This document shows, one piece after another, positions 18,356 to 26,555 of a stretch of DNA of 43,336 nt. The notes under the pieces were generated by a model. It did no database searches, had not been told where the DNA came from, and worked only from the letters and a program-made list of their open reading frames with translations. Numbering within the stretch: position 1 is the first letter of the stretch; each line of letters begins with the position of its first letter. The stretch comes from Alphaproteobacteria bacterium. Lineage in GTDB: Bacteria > Pseudomonadota > Alphaproteobacteria > TMED109. The position numbers were made by a program, and so were the translations under genes. Location of the stretch: the NCBI GenBank assembly GCA_022819905.1, contig JAJEGJ010000103.1:1-43336 (forward strand), in the 5' to 3' direction.

Positions 18356-18823
18356 ATGCGTGAATTCGAAATTCGCACCGATCCGATTCAGATCAACGCC
18401 CCGGTCGATGTCGTCTGGACGGTTCTGACCGAGGTCGACAGGTACGGAGAGTGGAACCGCTTCACGCCCAAGGTGCAGACGGATTTCTCGATCGGGTCCC
18501 CTGCACACCTGACCGTGAGGATGGGGCCGACACGGTTTCGCATGACCGAATATGTATGCGCGTTCGAAAGGCCGCGGCTGATCGCCTGGCAAGCCGAATT
18601 CGGAGCCCGTTGGCTCCTCCGCGCAGTGCGGGAGCAACATCTCAATCCGGTCGATGAGACCAGCTGCAGCTATTACAACTCCGACACACTGACCGGCGTC
18701 ATGGCGCCGATGGTCTCAGTGTGTTGGGGCGGCTACATGCGTCGCGGCTTCATGGATGTGGCCAAGGGCCTGAAGGCACATGCGGAGGCGATCCACGCCG
18801 GGACCGGTGTGGCTGAATCGTAG
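18356..18823 (+). CDS. SRPBCC family protein
   Basis: 155 aa covering a whole START/SRPBCC helix-grip domain: INAPVDVVWTVLTEVDRYGEWNRFTP at the N-terminus (the usual strand, helix and PxW-type loop), central strands, and the long C-terminal helix. Such proteins bind hydrophobic ligands or act as polyketide cyclases and dehydratases; in bacteria most are uncharacterised. GGGATGAAAG precedes the ATG. The gene is convergent with the tautomerase gene and has no partner. Confidence 0.85.
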   Translation: MREFEIRTDPIQINAPVDVVWTVLTEVDRYGEWNRFTPKVQTDFSIGSPAHLTVRMGPTRFRMTEYVCAFERPRLIAWQAEFGARWLLRAVREQHLNPVDETSCSYYNSDTLTGVMAPMVSVCWGGYMRRGFMDVAKGLKAHAEAIHAGTGVAES

Positions 18824-18953
18824 AAAACGTGCCGGACGCCTCGTGACGGTCTAGCGGATCGCGCGATTACCGGGGACGCCGCGGATCCAGGCAGCAAGAT
18901 CCGGTCAGAGCCCGTGAGACGGAAGCGGCGCCGTCCGGCAACGTCTCTTCAAG

Positions 18954-19316
18954 CTACACCTCGGCCGGCACCCAGGCGGCCAGCGGTTTGCCGCCGCAAT
19001 AGTGGTTTTCCGCCGGGTTCTCGCGAAACAGGACGTAGATGTCGGCAGCGGCGACGCCCATCATGTCGTGCAGGATGTCGGCGATGGCATCGACCAGCGC
19101 CTTCTTGCGTTCCGGTTCGCGGCCCGGTCGCAGGTCGACGTCCACCAGCGGTACCCCGTCGCCGATCTCGCCGACCACCTCGCGAACCGCGACGTAGTCG
19201 TACTTGGTCTCCTTGGGCGCCAGGGTCTTGAGCACCGCTGCCTTGACCGCGACCCGGATGGCCTGCTGCGTGCCGGCAGGCGTGCCGGCCGGAACTTCGA
19301 TGCGAATGACCGGCAT
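18954..19316 (-). CDS. Tautomerase family protein
   Basis: 120 aa. The chain starts Met-Pro-Val, so Pro is exposed at the N-terminus after Met removal, as needed for the catalytic base in the 4-oxalocrotonate tautomerase superfamily. Two beta-alpha-beta units are visible (PVIRIEVPAGT ... and VPLVDVDLRPGREPERKKALVDAIADIL), so this is a fused, MSAD/cis-CaaD-like length rather than the 60-aa form. Substrate unknown. GGAGAA lies upstream of the ATG. It could share a transcript with nothing seen. Confidence 0.8.
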   Translation of the reverse strand: MPVIRIEVPAGTPAGTQQAIRVAVKAAVLKTLAPKETKYDYVAVREVVGEIGDGVPLVDVDLRPGREPERKKALVDAIADILHDMMGVAAADIYVLFRENPAENHYCGGKPLAAWVPAEV

Positions 19317-19588
19317 TGACGTGTTCTCCAGCTGTCGTCAATCGAGAGGCGGCCGCGATCCCCGTCCGGCCCGCCGTGTGGCCCGGTTTCAAACCGGTGT
19401 TCAGCCGTCGGGAGCTATCCGGGGAGCCTCACCGGCGACACGTGCCCGCCGGGCCCGACTGGCGCAGACGCTCTAGACGCGCAGGCAGCACCCCGGCAAG
19501 CGGCCTGGCAACGCGACGGAAATCCTTCCCGGGCCGCCGCAGGTCGTGGCCGATCACGAAGGCGCCGGGATTGCCGCACAGCGCGCCA

Positions 19589-21103
19589 TCAGGCGGCGCG
19601 GGCAACATGGGCGCGTGTGCCGGCAGGTGCGTCTGACATGCCTTCAGGGCTGGAGAGTTCCAGCACGCCGTCCGCAATGGGCGCCCGCTTCACGATCCGC
19701 CTGTCTTCGAGGTAGTCCTGCGTGTTGCGCCACGGATCCTGAACTCCCTGCTTGGGAAACCGGTGCATCTCCCGTTGGACGTACCCTGACGAAAAACCGT
19801 CGATCCACGGTCTGGCAGGCATCGCCTGTTGTTCGTCTTCCGAAAGGCGCGGCGTCGCCTGATGGTTGCCGGTCCGTTCGAGTTCGTTGATCAGCCGGCA
19901 CGCGTATTCCGCGGTCAAGTCGGCGCGCAGCGTCCAGCTCGCATTGATGTAGCCGAAGGTGAGGATCAGGTTTGGCACGTCCGAGAGCATCATGCCCTTG
20001 TAGGACCAGTGATCAGGCGGGTTGACCGTTCTTCCGTCGACGCTCAGGGACACGCCGTTCAGCACCTGCAGACGCAGGCCCGTGGCAATCACGATGATGT
20101 CGGCTCGTACCACGTCGCCGTCGGCAAGCTGCAGCCCGTCTCTCGTGAACCGGTCGATCGTTTCCGTCTTGATGCTGGCCGTGCCGCGTCGGAGGACCTT
20201 GAACAGATCGGCGTCCGGAAGGAGGCACAGCCGCTGGTCCCACGGGTCGTAGCGCGGCGTGAAATGCTTGTCGATGTCGTAGTCCGGTCCGAGCGCTCCG
20301 CGCACCAACTCAAGCAGCTTGGCCTTTACCCGCTTCGGTTGCCTGCGCGTCAGGCCATAGAAGGCGTGGACACGCTTCACGTTCTTCCAGCGTGTAATGG
20401 TGTAAGCCCACCGGTTGGGCAGGAAACGGCGTAGGAAATTGGCGATCCGGTCCCGGCTGGGCCAGGCCACGACGTAGGTGGGTGAGCGCTGCACCATGAC
20501 GACGTGGCGCGCGCCGCTCATCGCCATCGCCGGCACCAGCGTCATCGCCGTCGCCCCTGACCCGATCACAGCGACTTCCTTGTCCCGGTGGTCCAGGTCC
20601 TCCGGCCAGAACTGCGGGTGCACCACGGTGCCCCCGAAGTCTTCCTCGCCCTCCCAGACCGGCCGGTTCGGGTGTTCGTAGTTGTAGTAGCCGCCGCACA
20701 GCAAGAGCATGTTGCACGCGAACTGCACTGCACGGCCGTTGGTTTCGGCCTCTACGGTCCAGGTGGCGTCCTCGCTTGACCAGGCCCCGTTCGTGACCCG
20801 GTGTCCGAAGCGCACGTGATCGCGGATCCCATGCTCATCGGCCGTCTCGTTGACGTACTTGAGAATTGCCGGACCGTCTGCGATGGCCTTGGGCTCGTTC
20901 CAGGGTTTGAAGGCGTACCCCAGCGTGTGCATGTCGCTGTCGGAACGGACTCCGGGGTAACGGAACAGGTCCCAGGTGCCGCCGACGGCGTGGCGACCCT
21001 CCAGGATGACGAAGCTCTTGGTGGGGCACTTCTGCATCAGGTGGCAGGCGGTGCCGATGCCGGAGAGACCCGCTCCGACGATGACGACATCGAACCGCTC
21101 CAC
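19589..21103 (-). CDS. Flavin-dependent Baeyer-Villiger-type monooxygenase
   Basis: 504 aa. FAD-binding GAGLSG near the N-terminus, the Baeyer-Villiger fingerprint FGGTVVHPQFWP (about 156-167) and NADPH-binding GSGATA (about 182-187). Overall length and motifs are those of class B flavin monooxygenases of the EthA kind, which oxidise ketones or sulfur compounds with O2 and NADPH. It is quite distinct from the Tmm at 30296. I chose the GTG at 21103 with ACGGAG seven bases upstream; a GTG at 21121 would add six residues. Substrate cannot be inferred from context. Confidence 0.88.
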   Translation of the reverse strand: MERFDVVIVGAGLSGIGTACHLMQKCPTKSFVILEGRHAVGGTWDLFRYPGVRSDSDMHTLGYAFKPWNEPKAIADGPAILKYVNETADEHGIRDHVRFGHRVTNGAWSSEDATWTVEAETNGRAVQFACNMLLLCGGYYNYEHPNRPVWEGEEDFGGTVVHPQFWPEDLDHRDKEVAVIGSGATAMTLVPAMAMSGARHVVMVQRSPTYVVAWPSRDRIANFLRRFLPNRWAYTITRWKNVKRVHAFYGLTRRQPKRVKAKLLELVRGALGPDYDIDKHFTPRYDPWDQRLCLLPDADLFKVLRRGTASIKTETIDRFTRDGLQLADGDVVRADIIVIATGLRLQVLNGVSLSVDGRTVNPPDHWSYKGMMLSDVPNLILTFGYINASWTLRADLTAEYACRLINELERTGNHQATPRLSEDEQQAMPARPWIDGFSSGYVQREMHRFPKQGVQDPWRNTQDYLEDRRIVKRAPIADGVLELSSPEGMSDAPAGTRAHVARAA

Positions 21104-21537
21104 CGCTTGGCTCCGTATCACTCGCAGCTCGGGTCAGCCGAGCGGATGCGGCCGGACGGGAAACGCCGACGTCCGCTGCGGCATGTCGGTCTCCGATCAA
21201 CGCTGCACGACGACCCGCACGTAGGAATACCAAGGTGTTTCAACGGCTTCATTGCCTCAACGCAGGTGTGGCCTCGGTCCGCAAGCATACCGCGAAGTGC
21301 GGCGAGTGGAGCGGCCCGCCCTTGAGGCGTTCACGGGTTTGGCGTAGATGGTTGGGGCCGTGCGACATTCACAGGGACAGCCGCGGACCTTGTACATGAC
21401 CGTGTCGCGACGGGTCGGCGCCGGGGGGTTGATGGCCGACTCGTGCCCGTCCCCGGCCCGGTGGGCCGGGGTGCAGGTCGTTCGCGACCGGGTTACCGTA
21501 GCAGTTCCGGCCTCACGAGAGGCCGCAAGGTGATCCC
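21104..21537. other. Divergent intergenic region with structured leader
   Basis: Between the monooxygenase (minus) and methyltransferase (plus) genes. No coding signal. Its right end carries two adjacent perfect hairpins just upstream of the methyltransferase start (separate entry). Confidence 0.45.
21451..21489 (+). other. Tandem hairpins in the methyltransferase leader
   Basis: First hairpin: CCCCGGCCC (21451-21459) pairs with GGGCCGGGG (21463-21471) across a 3-nt loop. Second: GGTCG (21476-21480) pairs with CGACC (21485-21489) across a TTCG tetraloop. They end about 50 bases before the GTG start at 21538. No poly-T follows, so they are not an ordinary terminator; RNA-level control is possible but unproven. 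Confidence 0.5.
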
Positions 21538-22203
21538 GTGAACGGCCGCTCGCGCAGCGAGGACGCGGCCGCCCGGGAGGCTGCCGCCGCCACCCTTGCG
21601 GAGTACGACCGCATGGCGGAGGCGTTCCGCCATCGCACGTCCGACCATGATGTGAGCCAGAACATCCAGGCGCTGCTGCACGCGATCGAGGGCGAGCCGC
21701 CGCACGCAATTCTCGACCTCGGCTGCGGCCCGGGTCGCGACCTCCGCGCCTTTGCCGAGCTCGGACACGAGGTCACGGGCCTCGACGGATCGGCCGAGCT
21801 GGTCGCGCTGGCCCGGGCGGGGACCGACTGCCCGGTGCTGCACCAGGACTTCCTCGACCTCCATCTGCCGTCCGATCGCTTCGACGGCATCTTAGCCAAC
21901 GCCTCGCTGTTCCATGTGCCAAGCAGCCAGATCAAACGTGTTCTCGCTGAACTGGCGGCCACCCTCAAGCCCCGCGGCGTGCTGTTCTGCTCGAACCCGC
22001 GCGGCGAGAACGAGGAGGGGTGGGTCTGTGGCCGCTACGGCTGCTTCTACGATCTCGCGACCTGGCGCACCCTGGCCGTCGGAGCCGGATTCGCTGAAGT
22101 GCACCATTACTATCGACCGCCCGGCCGCCGTCGGGCCGAGCAGCCCTGGCTTGCCACGGTCTGGCGCAAGTGCGAGGGCACCGACGCGGCGACCGCCCGT
22201 TAA
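21538..22203 (+). CDS. Class I SAM-dependent methyltransferase
   Basis: 221 aa. Rossmann-fold methyltransferase with motif I ILDLGCGPGRDL, the acidic end of strand 2 in VTGLDGSAELV, and strand 4 in FDGILANASLFHVP. Similar to small UbiE/TehB-like enzymes of unknown substrate. The start is a GTG with AAGGTGA five bases before it. Convergent with the hydroxylase gene. Confidence 0.85.
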   Translation: MNGRSRSEDAAAREAAAATLAEYDRMAEAFRHRTSDHDVSQNIQALLHAIEGEPPHAILDLGCGPGRDLRAFAELGHEVTGLDGSAELVALARAGTDCPVLHQDFLDLHLPSDRFDGILANASLFHVPSSQIKRVLAELAATLKPRGVLFCSNPRGENEEGWVCGRYGCFYDLATWRTLAVGAGFAEVHHYYRPPGRRRAEQPWLATVWRKCEGTDAATAR

Positions 22204-22293
22204 CGTCGGTGCCGCGCACCGTTTCGCGATTGTCGTACCGGCGAACGGAGCGTCCCGGCCGACGCTGCTCAGGGACCGTACCTGTGCGCGAGA

Positions 22294-23094
22294 CTATTTC
22301 GCGGCGACCGGCACCAGGTCCGGCAGGCGGCCGTCGGGCGTCCGGGCCGTCTGGCGCATGTCCTTCTTGACGTGTCGGGTGTCGTAGCCGTTGAACAGGT
22401 GGCCGAACAGACCGCGATCGAGGTCGGAGGTCCCGAACAACCAGTCCATGATCGGGAACGTCAGGTTCATGTTGCGCTCCATCATGAGGGACTGGTTGTG
22501 ATGAGCCGTGTGGTGGCGCCGAATGGTGTTCACGAACGGCACATTGCGGACGAACCAGCTCTCGTCCACGTGACAGCAGAAATGCATGAATTCGTAAATG
22601 AGGTACATGGACGTCGTGGTCGTGATGACGAGCCAGCCGACGTTGGGTGTGAACAGCCAGCCGGCGATGAGCGCGATCGGTATCGACATGCAGATGAACG
22701 TCACCAAGGCGAATGGCGGGAAGAACGTGACCCGCCAGTCGTGCTGACCGGCGAAACGCATCTCGTCGTCGGTAAAGAACTGGTGGTGCATCATCGTGTG
22801 GCGCATGTAAATGGCCCGCAACGCCCTGTTCTTCTGCGGCCTGTGCATGATGTGGGTGTGCAGAAACCACTCGAAGAAATTGGCGCCGAGGAACGCCACC
22901 GGCACGATCAGCAGCTCGTACCAGCGCACGTCCGTCATGCTCTGGAAGTAAATCGTCATGGCGGCGAACCCGATCGCATAGATCACGCTCACATGGAGCC
23001 ACCCGTTGTACCAGCCGACGATGCGCTGGCGGTAGGTATCGCGGTACCGGCGCTGCCGGTCCGACATGCGCGACTGATCGAGTTCCCGCTGCAT
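22294..23094 (-). CDS. Fatty acid hydroxylase/sterol desaturase superfamily protein
   Basis: 266 aa integral membrane di-iron enzyme. Four histidine clusters are visible: HTHIMH, HTMMHH, HFCCH and HHTAHH, matching the HX3-4H / HX2-3HH boxes of the superfamily, with about four membrane helices. Members hydroxylate or desaturate lipids, carotenoids or sterols. The ATG at 23094 follows GAGAGGAGG and is preferred over the upstream in-frame ATG at 23151. The DUF6166 gene lies 19 bp upstream on the same strand, so both may share a transcript. Confidence 0.85.
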   Translation of the reverse strand: MQRELDQSRMSDRQRRYRDTYRQRIVGWYNGWLHVSVIYAIGFAAMTIYFQSMTDVRWYELLIVPVAFLGANFFEWFLHTHIMHRPQKNRALRAIYMRHTMMHHQFFTDDEMRFAGQHDWRVTFFPPFALVTFICMSIPIALIAGWLFTPNVGWLVITTTTSMYLIYEFMHFCCHVDESWFVRNVPFVNTIRRHHTAHHNQSLMMERNMNLTFPIMDWLFGTSDLDRGLFGHLFNGYDTRHVKKDMRQTARTPDGRLPDLVPVAAK

Positions 23095-23113
23095 TGGTCC
23101 TCCTCTCGGCCGA

Positions 23114-23446
23114 TCAACTGGTGGCCCGGACATTCGTGAGAGCGACATCAATGTCTGCCGATGTCATTTCCCACTCGTTGCTGAAGTAGGCGACGACCCT
23201 GGACATGAAGGCCGCACATTCCGTCTTGGCCTGCTCATCATCGGCGAAATGCTCTACGAGGATCGCCAGCGCCAGCTGAGACGGTCCATCGCCTTCGTAG
23301 CCCCACTCGAAGCCGCGGCTTGTGAACGTGTGGATGTCCAGACGAGGGTCCAGGGGCTTGCCGTCGACCGTGACCTCGGCACCGTCAATGTCCCGCTTCC
23401 CCGTGTAGGTGCGACTACTCACTGGCCCCGCCGAGCGCTTGCGCAT
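23114..23446 (-). CDS. DUF6166 family protein
   Basis: 110 aa. The pattern RTYTGKRDIDGAEVTVDG, LDPRLDIH, then GFEWGYEGDGPSQLALAIL is the DUF6166 signature, found in many bacteria and phages with unknown function. It is the first gene of a probable two-gene unit with the membrane hydroxylase. No clear ribosome site precedes the ATG at 23446, and the promoter-like AT-rich segment lies within 30 bp, so the message may be nearly leaderless. Confidence 0.8.
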   Translation of the reverse strand: MRKRSAGPVSSRTYTGKRDIDGAEVTVDGKPLDPRLDIHTFTSRGFEWGYEGDGPSQLALAILVEHFADDEQAKTECAAFMSRVVAYFSNEWEMTSADIDVALTNVRATS

Positions 23447-23474
23447 GACTGCCGTCTGATAATATATCAGTCAT
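23445..23474. promoter_or_regulatory. Nested inverted repeat in a divergent promoter
   Basis: An outer perfect repeat ATGACTG (23445-23451) / CAGTCAT (23468-23474) encloses an inner palindrome CTGATA-ATA-TATCAG (23456-23470). It is the only AT-rich patch nearby, overlaps the start codon of the DUF6166 gene and sits 28 bp before the divergent membrane-protein gene. On the minus strand TTGCAC-N16-TATATT could be -35/-10 elements. A repressor site over both promoters is plausible. Confidence 0.45.
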
Positions 23475-23501
23475 GTATCACCGTGCAACGGGCTTGACTT
23501 C

Positions 23502-23888
23502 GTGATGCCCGGACCCTTGGCAGACCTAGATTATCACGTGCTGGCCGGCTTTCTGGCGGGTACTCTGGTCGCGGTGTGGTCGACCGTCATGGTCAGCGGT
23601 TTTCTCCCGCGAGCGGCCGGTCCGGCCGCGGCGCGGGGCCTGATCGGTGGGATGCTCGTGTATGCGTCCGCCGCGGGCATCTGCATCTTGCTGGCGGCCC
23701 TGATTCTTGCCGCGCCGCTGTTGCCGTGGACGGTCGGCGTGATTGCCGCGGGGGTCGCCGTTCTCGGCGCTCCGTTTCTGGTTCAGCTCCTGCCAAGGTG
23801 GTTTCGAAGTTCGCGTACCGGACTGCTCGCCGTGTTGGCACTATGTGCCGTGGCTTCGTACACGCTGTCCAGTTTCATCCGAGTCTGA
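23502..23888 (+). CDS. Small four-helix membrane protein
   Basis: 128 aa with four transmembrane segments (about 12-33, 45-68, 72-96 and 104-124) linked by short loops. The frame begins with GTG at 23502 followed directly by ATG at 23505, so the true start is one of these. I do not recognise a family. It is followed after 13 bp by another tiny membrane protein gene, and the two are probably one operon transcribed away from the DUF6166 gene. Confidence 0.65.
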   Translation: MMPGPLADLDYHVLAGFLAGTLVAVWSTVMVSGFLPRAAGPAAARGLIGGMLVYASAAGICILLAALILAAPLLPWTVGVIAAGVAVLGAPFLVQLLPRWFRSSRTGLLAVLALCAVASYTLSSFIRV

Positions 23889-23901
23889 ACGGAGACAACA
23901 G

Positions 23902-24087
23902 ATGCCGCCGATGATCCGCGCGATCCTCACCGTCACCGTAGTCATCGCCAGCGCCGCGCTCTGGCTCATCCGCCAGCGGATCGGGCTGGATGTATCCGCC
24001 GAGCTGCTCTTCGGGTTGACCGCATTCATGTGTGTGGCGGTCTGGCTGTTCCCGGAGGTCAAGAAAGACGGCAGCGGCAAACGGTAG
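23902..24087 (+). CDS. Small two-helix membrane protein
   Basis: 61 aa with two hydrophobic helices (about 5-24 and 33-51) and a basic, Gly-containing C-terminus (EVKKDGSGKR). The ATG at 23902 has GGAG seven bases upstream; a longer frame from 23743 overlaps the previous gene and is rejected. Family unknown. Confidence 0.6.
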   Translation: MPPMIRAILTVTVVIASAALWLIRQRIGLDVSAELLFGLTAFMCVAVWLFPEVKKDGSGKR

Positions 24088-24164
24088 CGGCCGTACCCGG
24101 GGCATCCGTGACAGGCAGCGCGCGGTCCAAAGACCCCGCGTTTCCACCGCAAGCGGCCAGGTGT

Positions 24165-24845
24165 TCACAGGCTGGCCCGGGTGAACTCGGACATGTAGTC
24201 GATCAGCTCATCCGACGCATCGGCGGCATCGTCGGCCCGGCCCTCGGCTATCGCCCTCGCGACCGCGGCGTGAAGGGTCGCGCAGCGCTTCAAGTCGAGT
24301 GCCTCCCGGTAGTGCTGATACCAGAACCGACGGGCGAGGCCCTGCATCAGTTGCATGGTCCTTGTAGCATATTCGTTCCTGCAGGCGGTCACGGTCAGTC
24401 CGTTGAACTTCAGGTCCAGCCGCATGAACGTGACGTCGTCGCCAGCCTGGGCTGCAGCATCGAGATCGCCGGCAAGCTGGCCAAACGACTGACGCTCTTC
24501 GTCCGTGGCCCTCCGGGCGGCATCGCGCATGATCATCCGCTCGACTTCGCGGCGCAGTTCGAGCAGCTGCAGTTGGCGCGCATGATTGATTTCGGTCACC
24601 ATGACGCCGCGACGCGGCAGGATCGTGACCAGCCCTTCGAATGCGAGACGTTGCAGCGCTTCGCGCACGGGGGTACGGCCCATGTCCAGTTCGGCCATCA
24701 GCGCTGCTTCCGTCAGCAGCTGGCCCGGCTCGAGCCGGAGCGTGACGATCATCTCCTCGATCTGCAGATAGGCCTTGTCGGCAAGGGAGGACTTGTTTTC
24801 TCCCCGAAGCCCCTTGTAGGCGCCCAGTTTCTGCCGCCGATCCAT
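24165..24845 (-). CDS. GntR family transcriptional regulator (FadR/FCD type)
   Basis: 226 aa. Winged helix-turn-helix at about 20-85 (IEEMIVTLRLEPGQLLTEA ... GRTPVREALQRLAFEGLV) followed by an all-helical FCD effector domain with the usual Asp/His metal-ligand region. It lies 215 bp downstream of the LivF-like gene on the same strand, so it may belong to the importer operon or have its own promoter in that gap. One of two GntR proteins bracketing the methylated-amine genes, and so a candidate to bind the shared ATTGGT sites. The frame extends upstream, but the ATG at 24845 begins the GntR-like sequence. Confidence 0.88.
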   Translation of the reverse strand: MDRRQKLGAYKGLRGENKSSLADKAYLQIEEMIVTLRLEPGQLLTEAALMAELDMGRTPVREALQRLAFEGLVTILPRRGVMVTEINHARQLQLLELRREVERMIMRDAARRATDEERQSFGQLAGDLDAAAQAGDDVTFMRLDLKFNGLTVTACRNEYATRTMQLMQGLARRFWYQHYREALDLKRCATLHAAVARAIAEGRADDAADASDELIDYMSEFTRASL

Positions 24846-25060
24846 CGGCCAGTCCCCGTTGATTGATGAGGTTTCCGCGAGAGAACGTTGGCGGGTTGCG
24901 TACCTGGCCCGACCGTAGTCCGTCGACAGCGTAGGCGGGGCCGTCGATATCGGGCAAGGCGTGTTCCGGCACCGCCAAATGCCGATCTCCCTCAGCCATG
25001 GGCCAGGGAAGGGATCCCTGACCGCGCCGTTCCCAAGTTGGTTGGCGCAGCCTCCTGACC

Positions 25061-25768
25061 CTAGCCGCCGAGGTAAGCCCGGCGCACGTGGGCGTTCTCG
25101 TGCAGGTCGCCGGCCGGGCCTTCCAGCGCCACCGCGCCGGTTTCGAGCACGTAGGCGTATTGCGCCAATCGCAGGGCCATTTCCGCATTCTGTTCGACCA
25201 GCACGACCGGGATGCCTCGCTTGGAGATATCGGTGACGATCTTCGCGATCTCCTGGACCATCACCGGCGACAGGCCCATCGAGGGTTCGTCCAGCAGCAG
25301 CATCCGGGGAGAACTCATGAGCGCCCGACCGATCGCCAGCATCTGCTGCTCCCCGCCGGACATCGACCGGGCCCATTGCCGGCGCCGCTCAGCCAGGCGC
25401 GGAAAGTGGTCGAAGACCTCCATCAGGGAGCCCTGCACGGCGGCCCTGTCCGCCCGCAGGAACGCCCCGGTGTGGAGGTTTTCCTCGACCGTCAGGTCCG
25501 GGAACACGCGCCGCCCCTCTGGCACCTGGGCGATGCCTCGGCGGACGATCTCCTCAGGCGCCAGGCCGTCGATCCTTGCATCGTCGAACCGGATTTCCCC
25601 CCTGGTCAGCGGCTCCAGTCCGGAGATGGCGCGCAGGGTTGTCGTCTTGCCGGCACCGTTCGCGCCGATGATGGTCACGATGCCGCCGGGCGGAACCGCC
25701 ATCGAGACGCCCTTCAGCGCCGCGGTTTTCTGGTACCGCACCTCGATGTCCCGGATCTCAAGCAGCAT
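25061..25768 (-). CDS. LivF-like ABC transporter ATPase
   Basis: 235 aa. Walker A GANGAGKT, ABC signature SGGEQQ and Walker B MLLLDEPSMGL; the size and the C-terminal NAEMALRLAQYAYVLETG motif are those of LivF, the shorter of the two ATPases of branched-chain-amino-acid-type (HAAT) importers. The ATG at 25768 overlaps the LivG-like gene by 11 bp. Last transporter gene of the operon. By context the cargo may be a methylated amine rather than an amino acid (see the binding protein). Confidence 0.92.
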   Translation of the reverse strand: MLLEIRDIEVRYQKTAALKGVSMAVPPGGIVTIIGANGAGKTTTLRAISGLEPLTRGEIRFDDARIDGLAPEEIVRRGIAQVPEGRRVFPDLTVEENLHTGAFLRADRAAVQGSLMEVFDHFPRLAERRRQWARSMSGGEQQMLAIGRALMSSPRMLLLDEPSMGLSPVMVQEIAKIVTDISKRGIPVVLVEQNAEMALRLAQYAYVLETGAVALEGPAGDLHENAHVRRAYLGG

Positions 25769-26555
25769 CGTTGGCCCCGTTGGCCGTGGCCGAGCCGAGA
25801 TAGGCCTCGATGACCGCCGGATCATTGCGCACCACCTCCGGTACGCCCTCCACCAGCAAGGCGCCGAAATTCATCACCGTGATGATGTCGCAGAGGTTCA
25901 TCACCGCCTGCATGTCGTGCTCGACCAGCATGACGGTCACGCCGCGGTCCCGGATGCGCCGGACTAGGGCCATCATGCGCCGGGTCTCCTCCGGGTTCAT
26001 GCCCGTGAAGGGTTCGTCGAGCAGCATGACCCTTGGCTCCGCCGCCAGGGCAACCGCCATGCCCAGCATGCGCTGGTGCCCATGCGGCAGGTTCGACACG
26101 GGTTCGTCGGCCAGCTCCTCCAGGCCGAAGAACGCCAGTGTGGCCAGCGCCTTGGCGTCTGCTTCCCGCTCGGATGACCGGTCCGTACCCAGCAGGCGGC
26201 TGAGAAAACGGGCGCGGGCGCCGAGATGGCGGCCCACCCGGACGTTGTCCAGGGCGGAGAACTCCTGGAACAAGGTCGAGCCCTGGAACGTACGCACCAG
26301 GCCCATCGCCGCGAGCGTGCTGGTCTTGCGGCCGGAGATGTCGAGGCCGCGAAAGAAAACCTGCCCCGCGGTAGGCGCGTAGAAGCCGCTGATGACGTTG
26401 AAGGTGGTGGTCTTGCCTGCACCGTTCGGCCCGATCAGGCCGTGAATGGCGCCCTCCCGTACGGAGAAACTGAAATTGTCGACCGCCACCAGGCCGCCGA
26501 ACCGCCTGGTCAGCCCGCGCGCTTCCAGGATTGGTCGTTCGTCCGGCGCGTTCAC
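25758..26555 (-). CDS. LivG-like ABC transporter ATPase
   Basis: 265 aa. Walker A GPNGAGKT, a slightly unusual signature region LPHGHQRMLG, Walker B VMLLDEPFTGMNP and the C-terminal LivG-type extension (LLVEGVPEVVRNDPAVIEAYLG). The ATGA overlap with the livM-like gene shows coupling. Forms the ATPase heterodimer with the LivF-like protein at the inner membrane. Confidence 0.92.
   Translation of the reverse strand: MNAPDERPILEARGLTRRFGGLVAVDNFSFSVREGAIHGLIGPNGAGKTTTFNVISGFYAPTAGQVFFRGLDISGRKTSTLAAMGLVRTFQGSTLFQEFSALDNVRVGRHLGARARFLSRLLGTDRSSEREADAKALATLAFFGLEELADEPVSNLPHGHQRMLGMAVALAAEPRVMLLDEPFTGMNPEETRRMMALVRRIRDRGVTVMLVEHDMQAVMNLCDIITVMNFGALLVEGVPEVVRNDPAVIEAYLGSATANGANDAA

Noticed and set aside
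17676-18428. 250-residue plus-strand frame before the SRPBCC gene
   Set aside because: It overlaps the SRPBCC start in another frame, has a low-complexity Pro/Arg/Ser composition and shows no recognised domain.
25004-25020. Terminator after livF
   Set aside because: Only a 6-bp stem (CAGGGA/TCCCTG) with no T-run on either strand; too weak to call.
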